38,866 bases of DNA, taken from Treponema sp. GTDB taxonomy: Bacteria > Spirochaetota > Spirochaetia > Treponematales > Treponemataceae. Shown here piece after piece: positions 23,041-31,892 of this stretch; position 1 is the stretch's first letter; every line of letters begins with the position of its first letter. The stretch lies in NCBI GenBank assembly GCA_024400955.1, contig JAKSLY010000025.1, positions 1 to 38,866 of the forward strand, in the 5' to 3' direction. Position numbers and translations under genes: made by a program. Under the pieces are notes generated by a model. That model was not told the DNA's origin, did no database searches, and saw only the letters and a list, made by a program, of their open reading frames with translations.

Positions 23041-26000
23041 ATGGCAAAACGTACGGACATTTCTAAGGTGCTGATCATCGGTTCAGGGCCAATCGTCATC
23101 GGTCAGGCATGTGAATTTGACTATTCGGGAACACAGGCATGCAAGGCCCTTCGTGAGCAGGGATACAAGATTGTCCTTGTAAACTCAAATCCTGCAACCA
23201 TCATGACGGACCCGGTTATGGCAGATGCAACTTACATCGAGCCGCTTAACCTTGAGCGCCTTACTCAGATCATCGAAAAGGAACGTCCGGATGCACTCCT
23301 TCCAAACCTTGGCGGACAGACGGGACTTAACCTTGCACAGGAACTTAACAAGGCTGGTGTCCTGGACAAGTACGGTGTTAAGGTTATCGGCGTAAATCTT
23401 GATGCCATTGAACGTGGTGAGGACCGCGAGATCTTTAAGGAGACAATGCAGAAGCTTGGAATCAAGACACCTGCATCCGACATCTGCTACAGCGTTGAAG
23501 AGGCAGAAAAGATTGCCAACGAAATCGGGTTCCCTATCGTAGTTCGCCCTGCATACACAATGGGTGGAGCTGGCGGTGGATTCTGCTATAATATGGAAGA
23601 ACTTCGCACCATCTGCCAGAACGGCCTTGAACTTTCCCTTACGCACCAGTGTCTCATCGAGCAGTCCATCCTCGGCTGGGAAGAACTTGAGGTTGAAGTT
23701 GTTCGCGATGCAAAGAACCAGATGATTGCCATCTGTACTATAGAAAACATTGATGCAGTCGGAGTCCACACAGGTGACTCATTCTGTGCAGCCCCATTCA
23801 TGACAATCGACAAGGAACTTGAGGACCGTCTCGTTAAGGACGCATTCAAGATTGTTGAATCCATCGGCGTTATCGGCGGAACAAACGTTCAGTTTGCACA
23901 CAACCCTAAGACCGGTGAAGTTGTAATCATCGAAATCAACCCTCGTACATCACGCTCTTCTGCCCTTGCTTCAAAGGCTACAGGTTTCCCAATCGCCCTT
24001 GTTTCTGCAAAGCTTGCTTCCGGCATGACCCTTGATGAAATTCCATACTGGCGTGACGGAACACTTGATAAGTACACGGCAGGCGGTGCTCCGGACGGAG
24101 ATTACGTTGTTCTTAAGTTTGCACGCTGGGCATTTGAAAAATTCCGTGGTGTTGAAGACAGCCTTGGAACACAGATGAAGGCCGTTGGTGAAGTCATGGC
24201 CATCGGCAAGACATTCAAGGAAACTTTCCAGAAGGCAATCCGTGGCCTTGAAAACGGTCGCGCAGGCCTTGGCTTTGCAAAGGACTTTAACAGGAAGTCT
24301 GCAGAAGAACTTTGCGAAATGCTCAAGGTTGCAAGCTCTGAACGCTGGTTCATCCTTTACGAAGCAATCCGCAAGGGAGTTAGCCTTGATAAGCTTAACG
24401 AAATTACTTTCGTAAAGAAGGAATGGCTCCAGGAAATGAAGGAGCTTGTTGAGACTGAAGAAAAGATGCTCCAGACTCCGGGTCAGCTTCCTGCAGACGA
24501 CCTTCTTGTTCAGGCTAAGAAGGAAGGATTCAGCGACAAGTACATTGCAAAAATCCTTGGCATTCGCGAGAAGGACGTTCGCAAGAAGAGAACTGAACTT
24601 GGCGTTAAGGAAGGATGGCTTGCTGTTCCTGTTTCCGGCGTTGAAAATGCAAACTACTACTATTCAACATACAACGATGTGGACAAGGCTCCTGCAACAG
24701 ACAACAAGAAGAAGATCATGATCCTTGGCGGCGGACCAAACAGAATCGGCCAGGGTATTGAATTTGACTACTGCTGCTGTCATGCCGCAATGCAGCTTAA
24801 GGAAATGGGATACGAGACAATCCTCGTAAACTGCAACCCTGAAACTGTTTCCACAGACTATGACACATCGGACAAGCTTTACTTTGAACCGGTTACCCTT
24901 GAAGACGTTCTCCAGATTTACGAGAAGGAAAAGCCAATGGGTGTCATCGTTCAGTTTGGCGGCCAGACTCCTCTCAACATTGCACGCGCCCTCAGCGATG
25001 AAGGCGTTAACATCCTTGGTACATCAATCGACTCAATCGACATTGCAGAAGACCGTGACTTGTTCCGCAAGATGATGGACAAGCTTGAGATTCCAATGCC
25101 AGAAAGCGCCATGGCAATTAATTTTGCAGAAGCCAAGGAAGCTGCAGACCGCATCGGATATCCTATCATGATTCGTCCTTCATTCGTTCTTGGTGGACGC
25201 GGAATGGAAGTAATCTACGACGAAAAGATGCTTTCTGAATATGTTGAAAAGGCTGTCGGCGTAACACCGGACCGTCCTCTTTTGATCGACCGCTTCCTGC
25301 ACAATGCCCTTGAATGCGAATCGGATGCACTTTCTGACGGAAAGGAAGTGTTCATTCCTTCCGTAATGGAACACATTGAGCTTGCAGGAATCCATTCAGG
25401 TGACTCTGCCTGTGTAATTCCTCCTGTGGGAATCCCTAAGGAAAATCTTGAGACCATCAAGGAATATACAAGGAAGATTGCACAGAACCTCCACGTATGC
25501 GGTCTCATGAACATGCAGTACGCAATCGAAGACGGCAAAGTTTTCGTAATTGAAGCAAACCCACGCGCATCACGTACGGTTCCTCTTGTTTCAAAGGTAT
25601 GCAACACGCAGATGGCACGCCTTGCAACCCGCCTCATGCTCGGTGAATCCCTTGCAGACCTTAAGCTTACGGAAAAGGTGATTCCGCACCACGGCGTAAA
25701 GGAAGCAGTGTTCCCGTTCACAAAGTTCCCTAACGTTGACCCGGTTCTCGGACCTGAAATGCGTTCAACCGGTGAAGTTCTCGGACTCAGCCGCGACTTT
25801 GACCTTGCATTCTACAAGAGCCAGGAAGCAGCCGGAAGTGAACTGCCTGCAGCCCCTACGGCCGGGGAAACAAAGAAGGTTCTCGTTTCATTGAGCGACA
25901 AGGTTAACCTTAAGGAACAGATCATCGAGGTTGGAAAGAAGCTTTCTGCCCTTGGTTTTGAACTCATTGCCACTGAAGGAACTGCAAGATACTTTGCGGA

Positions 26001-26283
26001 AAACAATATTCCTTGCACAAAGATCAATAAGATCAATGAAGGACGCCCTAACGTTATCGATGTAATCCTTAACAAGGAAGTCTGCCTGTGCATCAACACA
26101 CCATCGGTACGCCGCGGTGTTGTTGCAGATGAGGAAGCAATCCGCAAGGCAGCCCTTAAGTACAAGGTTCCATACATTACGACAATTGCCGCCGCCCGTG
26201 CCGCCATCGCCGGTATGGAAGCCATCAAGAACGGAAAGGGAAGCGTAAAATCACTTCAGGAATTTCATAGTGCTATTGTTTAA
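23041..26283 (+). CDS. carB: Carbamoyl-phosphate synthase large subunit
   Basis: A 1080-residue synthase that makes carbamoyl phosphate from bicarbonate, ATP and glutamine-derived ammonia, for pyrimidines and arginine. It has two homologous halves, each with a pre-ATP-grasp and an ATP-grasp domain: 'IGSGPIVIGQACEFDYSG' and 'VRPAYTMGGAGGGF' in the first (about 1-400); 'LGGGPNRIGQGIEFDYCC' and 'IRPSFVLGGRGMEV' in the second (about 555-930). A C-terminal MGS-like allosteric domain spans about 940-1075, where UMP and ornithine act in E. coli. AGGGG lies 7 nt before the ATG. carA is not in the window, so the small subunit must be encoded elsewhere. Upstream sits an attenuator-like leader; the last codons are part of a 78-bp tandem repeat. 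Confidence 0.97.
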   Translation: MAKRTDISKVLIIGSGPIVIGQACEFDYSGTQACKALREQGYKIVLVNSNPATIMTDPVMADATYIEPLNLERLTQIIEKERPDALLPNLGGQTGLNLAQELNKAGVLDKYGVKVIGVNLDAIERGEDREIFKETMQKLGIKTPASDICYSVEEAEKIANEIGFPIVVRPAYTMGGAGGGFCYNMEELRTICQNGLELSLTHQCLIEQSILGWEELEVEVVRDAKNQMIAICTIENIDAVGVHTGDSFCAAPFMTIDKELEDRLVKDAFKIVESIGVIGGTNVQFAHNPKTGEVVIIEINPRTSRSSALASKATGFPIALVSAKLASGMTLDEIPYWRDGTLDKYTAGGAPDGDYVVLKFARWAFEKFRGVEDSLGTQMKAVGEVMAIGKTFKETFQKAIRGLENGRAGLGFAKDFNRKSAEELCEMLKVASSERWFILYEAIRKGVSLDKLNEITFVKKEWLQEMKELVETEEKMLQTPGQLPADDLLVQAKKEGFSDKYIAKILGIREKDVRKKRTELGVKEGWLAVPVSGVENANYYYSTYNDVDKAPATDNKKKIMILGGGPNRIGQGIEFDYCCCHAAMQLKEMGYETILVNCNPETVSTDYDTSDKLYFEPVTLEDVLQIYEKEKPMGVIVQFGGQTPLNIARALSDEGVNILGTSIDSIDIAEDRDLFRKMMDKLEIPMPESAMAINFAEAKEAADRIGYPIMIRPSFVLGGRGMEVIYDEKMLSEYVEKAVGVTPDRPLLIDRFLHNALECESDALSDGKEVFIPSVMEHIELAGIHSGDSACVIPPVGIPKENLETIKEYTRKIAQNLHVCGLMNMQYAIEDGKVFVIEANPRASRTVPLVSKVCNTQMARLATRLMLGESLADLKLTEKVIPHHGVKEAVFPFTKFPNVDPVLGPEMRSTGEVLGLSRDFDLAFYKSQEAAGSELPAAPTAGETKKVLVSLSDKVNLKEQIIEVGKKLSALGFELIATEGTARYFAENNIPCTKINKINEGRPNVIDVILNKEVCLCINTPSVRRGVVADEEAIRKAALKYKVPYITTIAAARAAIAGMEAIKNGKGSVKSLQEFHSAIV

Positions 26284-26427
26284 CGAATGAATTATGTTAA
26301 GAATCGGCTTTGCCGATTCTTAAGGACGCTTGCGTCCCAATTCCACGCAGCTATTGTTTAACAGATAGATTGTGTCAAGAATCGGCTTTGCCGATTCTTG
26401 AAGACGCTTGCGTCCCAATTCCATGCA
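26272..26427. repeat. Tandem 78-bp repeat (two copies) with double hairpins, overlapping the carB 3' end
   Basis: Unit 1 is 26272-26349 and unit 2 is 26350-26427, identical at 69 of 78 positions by my count. Each unit begins with the last carB codons (GCT ATT GTT TAA). Each has an 11-bp perfect hairpin (26297-26323; 26375-26401) with loop CTTTG, followed by a second hairpin (GGACG-CTTG-CGTCC at 26324-26337 in unit 1). One stem pair changes from T-A to C-G between units, a compensatory change. It could stabilise the mRNA end or terminate transcription, although long T-runs are absent. Confidence 0.85.
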
Positions 26428-26461
26428 GCTAAACTGCAATCATAAAAAAAGGGAGTAAAAA

Positions 26462-26881
26462 ATGATTCCATACATGAGAAAGGTTAATTACCACGAGACT
26501 GACAAGATGGGCATCACCCATCATTCAAATTACATCAAGTACATGGAAGAAGCCCGTGTGGAATTCCTTGAGAAAATAGGGCTCCCCTTTGAAACTGTGG
26601 AAGCGGAGGGCATCGGTTCCCCTGTCGTAAGCCTTGGCATTGACTACAAGCATCCGACTGAATTCAGCGATGTAATCAGGATAGAAGTTTCTCTCCTTGA
26701 ATACAACGGACTCAAGATGAAGGTGGGCTACAAAATGGTCAACGAGAAGACAGGCGACCTTGTGGCAACCGCCCACTCATACCACTGCTTCCTCAAGGAC
26801 GGCAGGCTTTATTCCTTCAGGAGGGACAACAATCCCATGGGACTGAAGCTTGAAGGTGCCGTTGAAAAAACTGAAGAATAA
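26462..26881 (+). CDS. Hotdog-fold acyl-CoA thioesterase (YbgC/4HBT family)
   Basis: A 139-residue thioesterase of the 4-hydroxybenzoyl-CoA thioesterase/YbgC type, cleaving acyl-CoA (or acyl-ACP) thioesters in the cytoplasm. Signature: 'VNYHETDKMGITHHSNYIKY' at residues 8-27, where the Asp of 'ETDKMG' is the usual catalytic residue, and 'EEARVEFLEKIG'. The length is normal for the family. GGGAG lies 8 nt before the ATG. It has no same-strand partner close by: the 78-bp repeats separate it from carB, and MATE converges downstream. The true substrate is unknown. Confidence 0.9.
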   Translation: MIPYMRKVNYHETDKMGITHHSNYIKYMEEARVEFLEKIGLPFETVEAEGIGSPVVSLGIDYKHPTEFSDVIRIEVSLLEYNGLKMKVGYKMVNEKTGDLVATAHSYHCFLKDGRLYSFRRDNNPMGLKLEGAVEKTEE

Positions 26882-26943
26882 AGGGAGGCTCTAAAAATAT
26901 CTTCTAGAGCTCTCAAAAAAATCCCGCCTTTAGGTGGCAGCGT

Positions 26944-28275
26944 TTAAAGGCCTGCAAGCTTTTTCCACCTGCCGCCTGCAAACCGTGCAACAAAGAAGGA
27001 AATCCTGCACACCCAATCGGAAATCATTGCTATCCACACTCCCACGGCTCCCATTCCCAGCAGGTTACCCAGGACGTGGCCAAAGAAAACGCGGAAGAAG
27101 AACATGGAGCAGATGGAAACGATCATGGTAAAGACTACGTCGTTTGCCGCCCTGAGAATGTTTGGGAGAACAAATGCCAGCGGCCACATGAAAAATGCAC
27201 ATCCGTTGTGGATGAGTACGAGTTTTTTTGCAAGTGCCGTTGTCTCTGCGTTGAGTCCGTATATAAAAAGAATCCTGTCCAGAAGCACCATCACGACTGC
27301 AATGACTGCCCCTTCCGTAATGTATGTAAACCTGAGGAGTTTTTTCGTATAGTATTTTACCTGTTCCTCGTCTCCGGCTCCGACGCACTGGCCGATGACC
27401 GTTATGACTGCAAGGTTCATTGCGCAGCCTATCATGGAACCAAGGGCATCCAGGTTGTTTGCAACTCCGTTGGCTGCAATCTGAACGGTTCCAAATCCGG
27501 AGATTATGCTTACGACAAGAACTCGTCCAAGCTGGAAAAGTCCGCTTTCAATTCCCCCTGGAATTCCAATCCTGAGGATTTTTTTTATGTGCCCAAGGTC
27601 AAGGGTGAATCTTGTGCTTTCAAAGTAAAGCTGGCGGTTTGGGTTCTTGAGCAGGATGTATAGCATCAGGGAACCGAGGATCCATGCGGCAAGGGTTGGA
27701 AGTGCAACGCCGGCAACTCCCATGTTCAGCACGAAAATGCAGAAGGCGTTTCCGATAATGTTGAACACGTTTATGACAGCAGAAACCCTGAAGGTGATTT
27801 TTGAATTCCCCATGGAACGGAAGACTGCGGCGCATGAATTATATATGGCTATGAACGGGTATGCTGATGCGGAGATGATCAGGTATATGATTGCATTGGC
27901 CATGACGTCGTCTTCGATTCTTCCAAAGAGAATCTTAAGGATTCCCCTGCGGAACATGATGAAGATGAAGCAGATGAAAAGCCCCGACATCAAAACCGTA
28001 AACAGAAGCTGCCTTGACGACTTGAGCGCCTCCTTGATTTTCCTTGCACCGATGAACTGGGATGTGACTACGGCTCCACCCTGGGCAAGGGCTGCCAGAA
28101 TGCTGAAGATCAGGTAGTTTATCATGTCCACCAATGATACGCCGGAAACTGCAGCTTCCCCTCTTGTGGCTATCATCATCGTGTCTGCCATGCCAACCAT
28201 CATTGCAAGCATCTGCTCAAAAATCAGCGGCACTATCAATCTTCTTAGGTCTTTGTCAGAGAACAGTCTGTTCAT
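26944..28275 (-). CDS. MATE-family multidrug/Na+ (or H+) antiporter
   Basis: A 443-residue membrane protein with twelve predicted helices in two six-helix halves, as usual for MATE exporters (NorM/DinF type). It starts 'RLFSDKDLRRLIVPLIFEQM', and contains 'VGMADTMMIATRGEAAVSGV', 'GGAVVTSQFIGA', 'NVFNIIGNAFCIF', and in the second half 'GIPGGIESGLFQLGRV' and 'TVIGQCVGAGDEEQ'. The frame is open upstream to 28524, but the promoter at 28388-28416 excludes those starts. I chose the ATG at 28275, which has GGA 7 nt upstream; ATG 28287 (four codons earlier) is the alternative. The substrate is unknown. It leaves a leader of about 100 nt with pairing potential. Confidence 0.88.
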   Translation of the reverse strand: MNRLFSDKDLRRLIVPLIFEQMLAMMVGMADTMMIATRGEAAVSGVSLVDMINYLIFSILAALAQGGAVVTSQFIGARKIKEALKSSRQLLFTVLMSGLFICFIFIMFRRGILKILFGRIEDDVMANAIIYLIISASAYPFIAIYNSCAAVFRSMGNSKITFRVSAVINVFNIIGNAFCIFVLNMGVAGVALPTLAAWILGSLMLYILLKNPNRQLYFESTRFTLDLGHIKKILRIGIPGGIESGLFQLGRVLVVSIISGFGTVQIAANGVANNLDALGSMIGCAMNLAVITVIGQCVGAGDEEQVKYYTKKLLRFTYITEGAVIAVVMVLLDRILFIYGLNAETTALAKKLVLIHNGCAFFMWPLAFVLPNILRAANDVVFTMIVSICSMFFFRVFFGHVLGNLLGMGAVGVWIAMISDWVCRISFFVARFAGGRWKKLAGL

Positions 28276-28298
28276 AATTTTTTCCATGGTGAAGGGTA

Positions 28299-28369
28299 CA
28301 AGGCATCCTGGATGAATGGGTCCTTGGGATGCTTTGTTTTTTGACCCTGGGTTTGAGCCCATTCCCTTG
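28299..28369 (-). promoter_or_regulatory. Possible structured 5' leader of MATE gene
   Basis: In plus-strand coordinates, 28314-28320 (GAATGGG) is complementary to 28358-28364, and 28303-28308 (GCATCC) is complementary to 28327-28332. The two helices interleave, giving an H-type pseudoknot layout or two competing stems. An outer 5-bp pairing (28299-28303 with 28365-28369) is also possible. No known riboswitch is recognised, and helices this short can arise by chance. Confidence 0.25.
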
Positions 28370-28387
28370 AGTATTTGATTCCCCATC

Positions 28388-28416
28388 ATTATAATTAAGC
28401 GAAGTCCTTTTTTCAA
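28388..28416 (-). promoter_or_regulatory. Promoter of MATE gene
   Basis: Minus strand: TTGAAA (28416-28411), 17-bp spacer, TATAAT (28393-28388). The start near 28381 leaves a leader of about 105 nt before the ATG at 28275, unlike the leaderless genes elsewhere in this window. Confidence 0.75.
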
Positions 28417-28492
28417 ATTTGAATTGGAGTCTCTGGAAGGTATTTTTAGGGATGTCCGAACATTTGGATGCTGGAACGTTTTTGGGGGGAAA

Positions 28493-30796
28493 ATGTTTAA
28501 AATCAAGCGCACATGGACATTCAAGCTTTTTGTTTCGTCCGTAGTCGTTGCTCTGCTGCTGTCTGCATTTCTCGTTGCATTGGCTGCCTATACTGTTCTG
28601 CTAAGCACGAAGAAAAGGGTTGCTTCCTATTCCCAGGCATGTTCCCAGCAGATTGAATTATGGATGCAGAAAAACTTCAATGAGATCAGCATCTACAAAT
28701 CCCAGATTGAATACGACAACCTTAACAAGGATAACCTGGAATTATACCTGCCGGTTACCCATGCCCTCCACGATGCTTTCCCTGCAGGAATTTTTGTCGG
28801 TAATGAAAATGGATATTATGTTGACGGCAGCGGATGGAAGCCGGATGAGAACTATAAGGTTACGGAACGCCCCTGGTTTACCGGTGCCATGAAGTCTGAT
28901 GGTTTTACCATTACTGAACCCTATGTTGATGCATACCTTAAAAAGCCCTGCTTTTCAATTTCTGCAAGGATCAAGGCAGACGGACCGGCTGCTGTCATTG
29001 GCGGGGATGTCTATTGCGATTATGTAAGCGACCTTATCAAGTCTTCCATAGATTCGACCTTCATCGACGGAGTTCTCGTTTTAACCCAGGAGAATAACAT
29101 CATTGTTGCCGATACAAAGTCTCAGATAAGTGCCGAGCCTCTCTTTGACCAGGATGAATCGGATGAAGGCCGCAAATGGCTTTCCCTTGTGTCCGGAAAG
29201 GGATTGACCAGCGTAAAGAGGGAAGGCAAAACAGTATTCATTTTCTGTACTCCCATGGATGAATTTGGATGGTACCTTGTCACTTATGTCGGGCTTAAGA
29301 CCATACTTCTTCCATTCAAGAACCTCATAATCACCGACTGCGTGATCATCTTCCTGTTCGTGATTTCCATCATCATTCTTGCAAGAAAGCTTTTGACATC
29401 ATTCACTGCAGTCCGCGAACTTTCCACCGACAGAAAGAAAATCAACGAAAGCATTGCCGACAGCTACATTGTCCTTGGTTACTGCGATCTGGCTGAACAG
29501 CGTTATAAGAAAATAAAGTCGGATCCCTATGTTCTTCGCGAGACAGGAGAAAACGAACATCTCCAGACCTGCATCTATTCAATCTTAAGGTGTCTTGCCG
29601 ATGAGGATTACATCAAGAATGCCACTGCCTTTGCCAACTGCGAGACCCTGGGGCATCGTCTTGAATCTAAGCGTTCCATAAGCTATGAATTTTTTGGAAA
29701 GTATTACGGATACTGCCGCGCATCTTTCTTCCCTGTTGAATATGATTCCGATGGAAATCTTTCAAAGGCGCTTTTTGGCGTGGAAAAAATCGAAGGTGAG
29801 ATTCTTTCACTCAGGGACAGGCTTAAGGTTGAGGAAACCCTCATTGACTGCGTGCGCGCCCTCAACATGTCTGATGACTATGACAAGTCAATAAAGGAAC
29901 TTCTTGAAATAATCGGCAAGTACCATGGAGCTGACGGGGCCCATATCATCGACTTTGATTTTTCAGCAAACACTTTCTGCATGTCCTACGAATGGATAAG
30001 GGAAGGTGTCCTGTCTCATAAGGAAGAGTTTCAGAATGTTGACGTTGAATTGTTCCGCCGCTGGTATGACATTTTCCTTTCCCACAAGACATTGAGGATT
30101 CATGACGTAAACATACTCAAGGGACTTTATCCTGGTGAATACAAATCCCTTTCCGAAGCTGGCATGAGAAACCTTATTGCCGTTCCTCTTTTTGAAGGCA
30201 AGGAATTCATGGGGTTCCTTGGCGTTGCCAATCCGAGCGTAAACACGGAGACAAACATTCTTCTTGAATCCGTAAGTTCTTTCATTGTCGAAGTTCACAC
30301 AAAGATGAAGTACATGAAGGAACTCTATAACCTGAGCTACTGCGACAACATGACCGGCTGCAGGAACAGGCATGCCTATGTTGAAGAAATCAGCAGGATG
30401 GAAAGGGACCGGGAAACCGATGTTGGTGTTGTTTTTGCTGACATTAACGGCCTTAAGAAGACAAACGACAGCAAGGGCCATGAAGCCGGTGACCAGCTCA
30501 TCACAAACTGTTCGGCACTGCTCAAGACCGTATTCTCCAGGGAAGACGATTCCATCTTTAGGATTGGCGGTGACGAATTCGTTATCTTCAGAAGGTACAT
30601 TACACGCTCTGAATTTGAAAAGGGGAACTTGATGTTCCAGCAGATCCTTGATGAAAGCCCGATCCTAAGCTGCGGCGAAACCTGGATCGAAGTCTGCGAG
30701 AACGTGGAAGAAAAGATCAAGGATGCCGATGCCATGATGTACAGGCGCAAGAGCGAATTCTACATCAAGTCCGGCTACGACAGGCGCGCAAGATAA
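28493..30796 (+). CDS. dCache-PAS-GAF-GGDEF membrane diguanylate cyclase, predicted amino-acid sensor
   Basis: A 767-residue protein that should make c-di-GMP. It has TM1 (about 11-36), an extracytoplasmic double-Cache domain (about 40-268), TM2 (about 272-297), a PAS-like region (about 345-440, ending 'ALFGVEKIEGE'), GAF (about 446-602) and GGDEF (615-757). The active site is intact (GGDEF 692-696) and an RxxD inhibitory site (R683-D686) lies five residues before it, so product inhibition is expected. The Cache domain has Y121, R126, W128, F129, Y144 and D172, matching the amino-acid-binding dCache_1AA motif except for Phe where Tyr is usual at the fourth position. The start was chosen for the GGGGGGAAA ribosome-binding site; the upstream open frame lacks one. 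A weak promoter (TTGAAT-16-TATTTT) lies at 28419-28446. Confidence 0.92.
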   Translation: MFKIKRTWTFKLFVSSVVVALLLSAFLVALAAYTVLLSTKKRVASYSQACSQQIELWMQKNFNEISIYKSQIEYDNLNKDNLELYLPVTHALHDAFPAGIFVGNENGYYVDGSGWKPDENYKVTERPWFTGAMKSDGFTITEPYVDAYLKKPCFSISARIKADGPAAVIGGDVYCDYVSDLIKSSIDSTFIDGVLVLTQENNIIVADTKSQISAEPLFDQDESDEGRKWLSLVSGKGLTSVKREGKTVFIFCTPMDEFGWYLVTYVGLKTILLPFKNLIITDCVIIFLFVISIIILARKLLTSFTAVRELSTDRKKINESIADSYIVLGYCDLAEQRYKKIKSDPYVLRETGENEHLQTCIYSILRCLADEDYIKNATAFANCETLGHRLESKRSISYEFFGKYYGYCRASFFPVEYDSDGNLSKALFGVEKIEGEILSLRDRLKVEETLIDCVRALNMSDDYDKSIKELLEIIGKYHGADGAHIIDFDFSANTFCMSYEWIREGVLSHKEEFQNVDVELFRRWYDIFLSHKTLRIHDVNILKGLYPGEYKSLSEAGMRNLIAVPLFEGKEFMGFLGVANPSVNTETNILLESVSSFIVEVHTKMKYMKELYNLSYCDNMTGCRNRHAYVEEISRMERDRETDVGVVFADINGLKKTNDSKGHEAGDQLITNCSALLKTVFSREDDSIFRIGGDEFVIFRRYITRSEFEKGNLMFQQILDESPILSCGETWIEVCENVEEKIKDADAMMYRRKSEFYIKSGYDRRAR

Positions 30797-30804
30797 ATTG
30801 CTTC

Positions 30805-31113
30805 TTAAAATCCCAAAAGACTCAATCCAAGAACCGTAAGGCAGCACAGGACTGCAACCTTGAAAAGGCCTGCCTTGAAGTATGCGGCAACAATTCCAAG
30901 AATGAATGCAGCAGCTGATGGCAGCGGATTTTTTGTCGACTCAAGGATGGCCGGAAAAGTCATTACTGCAAGGGTTGCATAAGGAACATAGTACAGGAAT
31001 GATTTTATGAATGTGCTTTTTATCTGCTTCCTGAAGAGGGTGAAGGGTATGACCCTTATAAGGTAGCTGACTCCCGCCATCAGGAAAATGTACAGCCAGA
31101 TGTTGTGCTTCAT
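30805..31113 (-). CDS. azlD: AzlD-family branched-chain amino-acid exporter subunit
   Basis: A 102-residue membrane protein with three to four hydrophobic helices and the AzlD signature 'GVSYLIRVIPFTLFRK' near the N-terminus. AzlD pairs with AzlC to export branched-chain amino acids (and toxic analogues) in other bacteria. The ATG overlaps the azlC stop by 4 bases (ATGA), so translation is coupled. It converges with the diguanylate cyclase gene, 8 bases apart, with no obvious terminator between them. Confidence 0.88.
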   Translation of the reverse strand: MKHNIWLYIFLMAGVSYLIRVIPFTLFRKQIKSTFIKSFLYYVPYATLAVMTFPAILESTKNPLPSAAAFILGIVAAYFKAGLFKVAVLCCLTVLGLSLLGF

Positions 31114-31835
31114 TGTGCAGCCTCCTCTTCCACTGCGTCTTCCTTCTTTGGAAAGAACAGGGCAGCAAGGGTTGAGATCAGTATCGTAAGGATTATGGTT
31201 TTCATTCCTCCGGAGAGTGAATCAAGAAACTTCATTTTTGATGCAGCAAAGCTCAGTGCAAAGGAACATGCGACTACAACTGCAATTTTTTTGTCTTCCC
31301 GGCTTGGCGGGATGATTACTGCAAGGAACATTCCGTAGAGGGAAACGCTTAGGGCGCTTACGGCCATGGCCGGCATCAGGTTGCCTGCAATTATTCCGCA
31401 TGCGGTTCCCAGGGCCCAGCATAGTGATGCTATGGTGATGGCTCCGTAAGGGTAGAGGGGATTTATGCAGCCTTTCTGGGCAATGGAGATGGCAAACACC
31501 TCATCGGTGATGCACCATCCAAGGCCAAGGCGGTGGATGAACTTCATGTCCGGATCAAGACGCTGGCTCATGGAACAGCTCATCAGAAAGTATCTTGCGT
31601 TGGCCACAAGAATTACAAGTATCATTTCTATGTAGGCGGCATCTGCGGCAATGACAGTGTATCCTGCAAATTCCCCGGCGGAGGCCTTTGTCGTAAGACT
31701 TGCAATGAATCCCTGGAATGGATTAAGTCCTGCCTTCTTTGCATTGATGCCCAGTGAAAATGCCACGGCAAAGTAACCCAGTGCAATGGGGATCCCGTCC
31801 TTGATTCCCTTAAAAAAAACTTCTTTGTTTTTCAT
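31110..31835 (-). CDS. azlC: AzlC-family branched-chain amino-acid exporter subunit
   Basis: A 241-residue membrane protein with about six or seven helices. Signature: 'GIKDGIPIALGYFAVAFSLG' near the N-terminus and 'MSQRLDPDMKFIHRLGLGW' followed by 'TDEVFAIS', characteristic of the large subunit of AzlCD exporters. The ATG at 31835 was chosen; the codon two positions earlier in the same frame is TTG. A TATAAT box ends 8 bases before this ATG, so the mRNA is predicted to be leaderless. It is divergent from lysC, with intertwined promoters, and overlaps azlD. Confidence 0.9.
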   Translation of the reverse strand: MKNKEVFFKGIKDGIPIALGYFAVAFSLGINAKKAGLNPFQGFIASLTTKASAGEFAGYTVIAADAAYIEMILVILVANARYFLMSCSMSQRLDPDMKFIHRLGLGWCITDEVFAISIAQKGCINPLYPYGAITIASLCWALGTACGIIAGNLMPAMAVSALSVSLYGMFLAVIIPPSREDKKIAVVVACSFALSFAASKMKFLDSLSGGMKTIILTILISTLAALFFPKKEDAVEEEAAQ

Positions 31836-31843
31836 GGTCAAGG

Positions 31844-31871
31844 ATTATACACTTTTGCACAAAAACGGCAA
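31844..31871 (-). promoter_or_regulatory. azlCD promoter (predicted leaderless)
   Basis: Minus strand: TATAAT at 31849-31844, with TTGCCG (31871-31866) at 16 bp as the best -35. The expected start is about 2 nt before the ATG. It overlaps the lysC promoter, so the two transcription units could interfere. Confidence 0.6.
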
Positions 31872-31883
31872 ATACTGTATACT
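31855..31883 (+). promoter_or_regulatory. lysC promoter (near-leaderless)
   Basis: TTGCAC (31855-31860), 17-bp spacer, TATACT (31878-31883), then 9 bases to the ATG. The leader is about 3 nt, so no lysine riboswitch or attenuator can be present. Confidence 0.7.
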
Positions 31884-31892
31884 CTTTTCATT

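Noticed and set aside
26299..26414. CRISPR array
   Set aside because: There are only two adjacent units of 78 bp with no spacers; the units are hairpins including coding sequence of carB.
26888..26910. Bidirectional terminator between the thioesterase and MATE genes
   Set aside because: A GCTCTA/TAGAGC stem is present but no T-run follows it closely on either strand.
28276..28524. N-terminal extension of the MATE protein
   Set aside because: The promoter at 28388-28416 starts transcription inside this stretch, and the extension shows no helix or signal sequence typical of MATE proteins.
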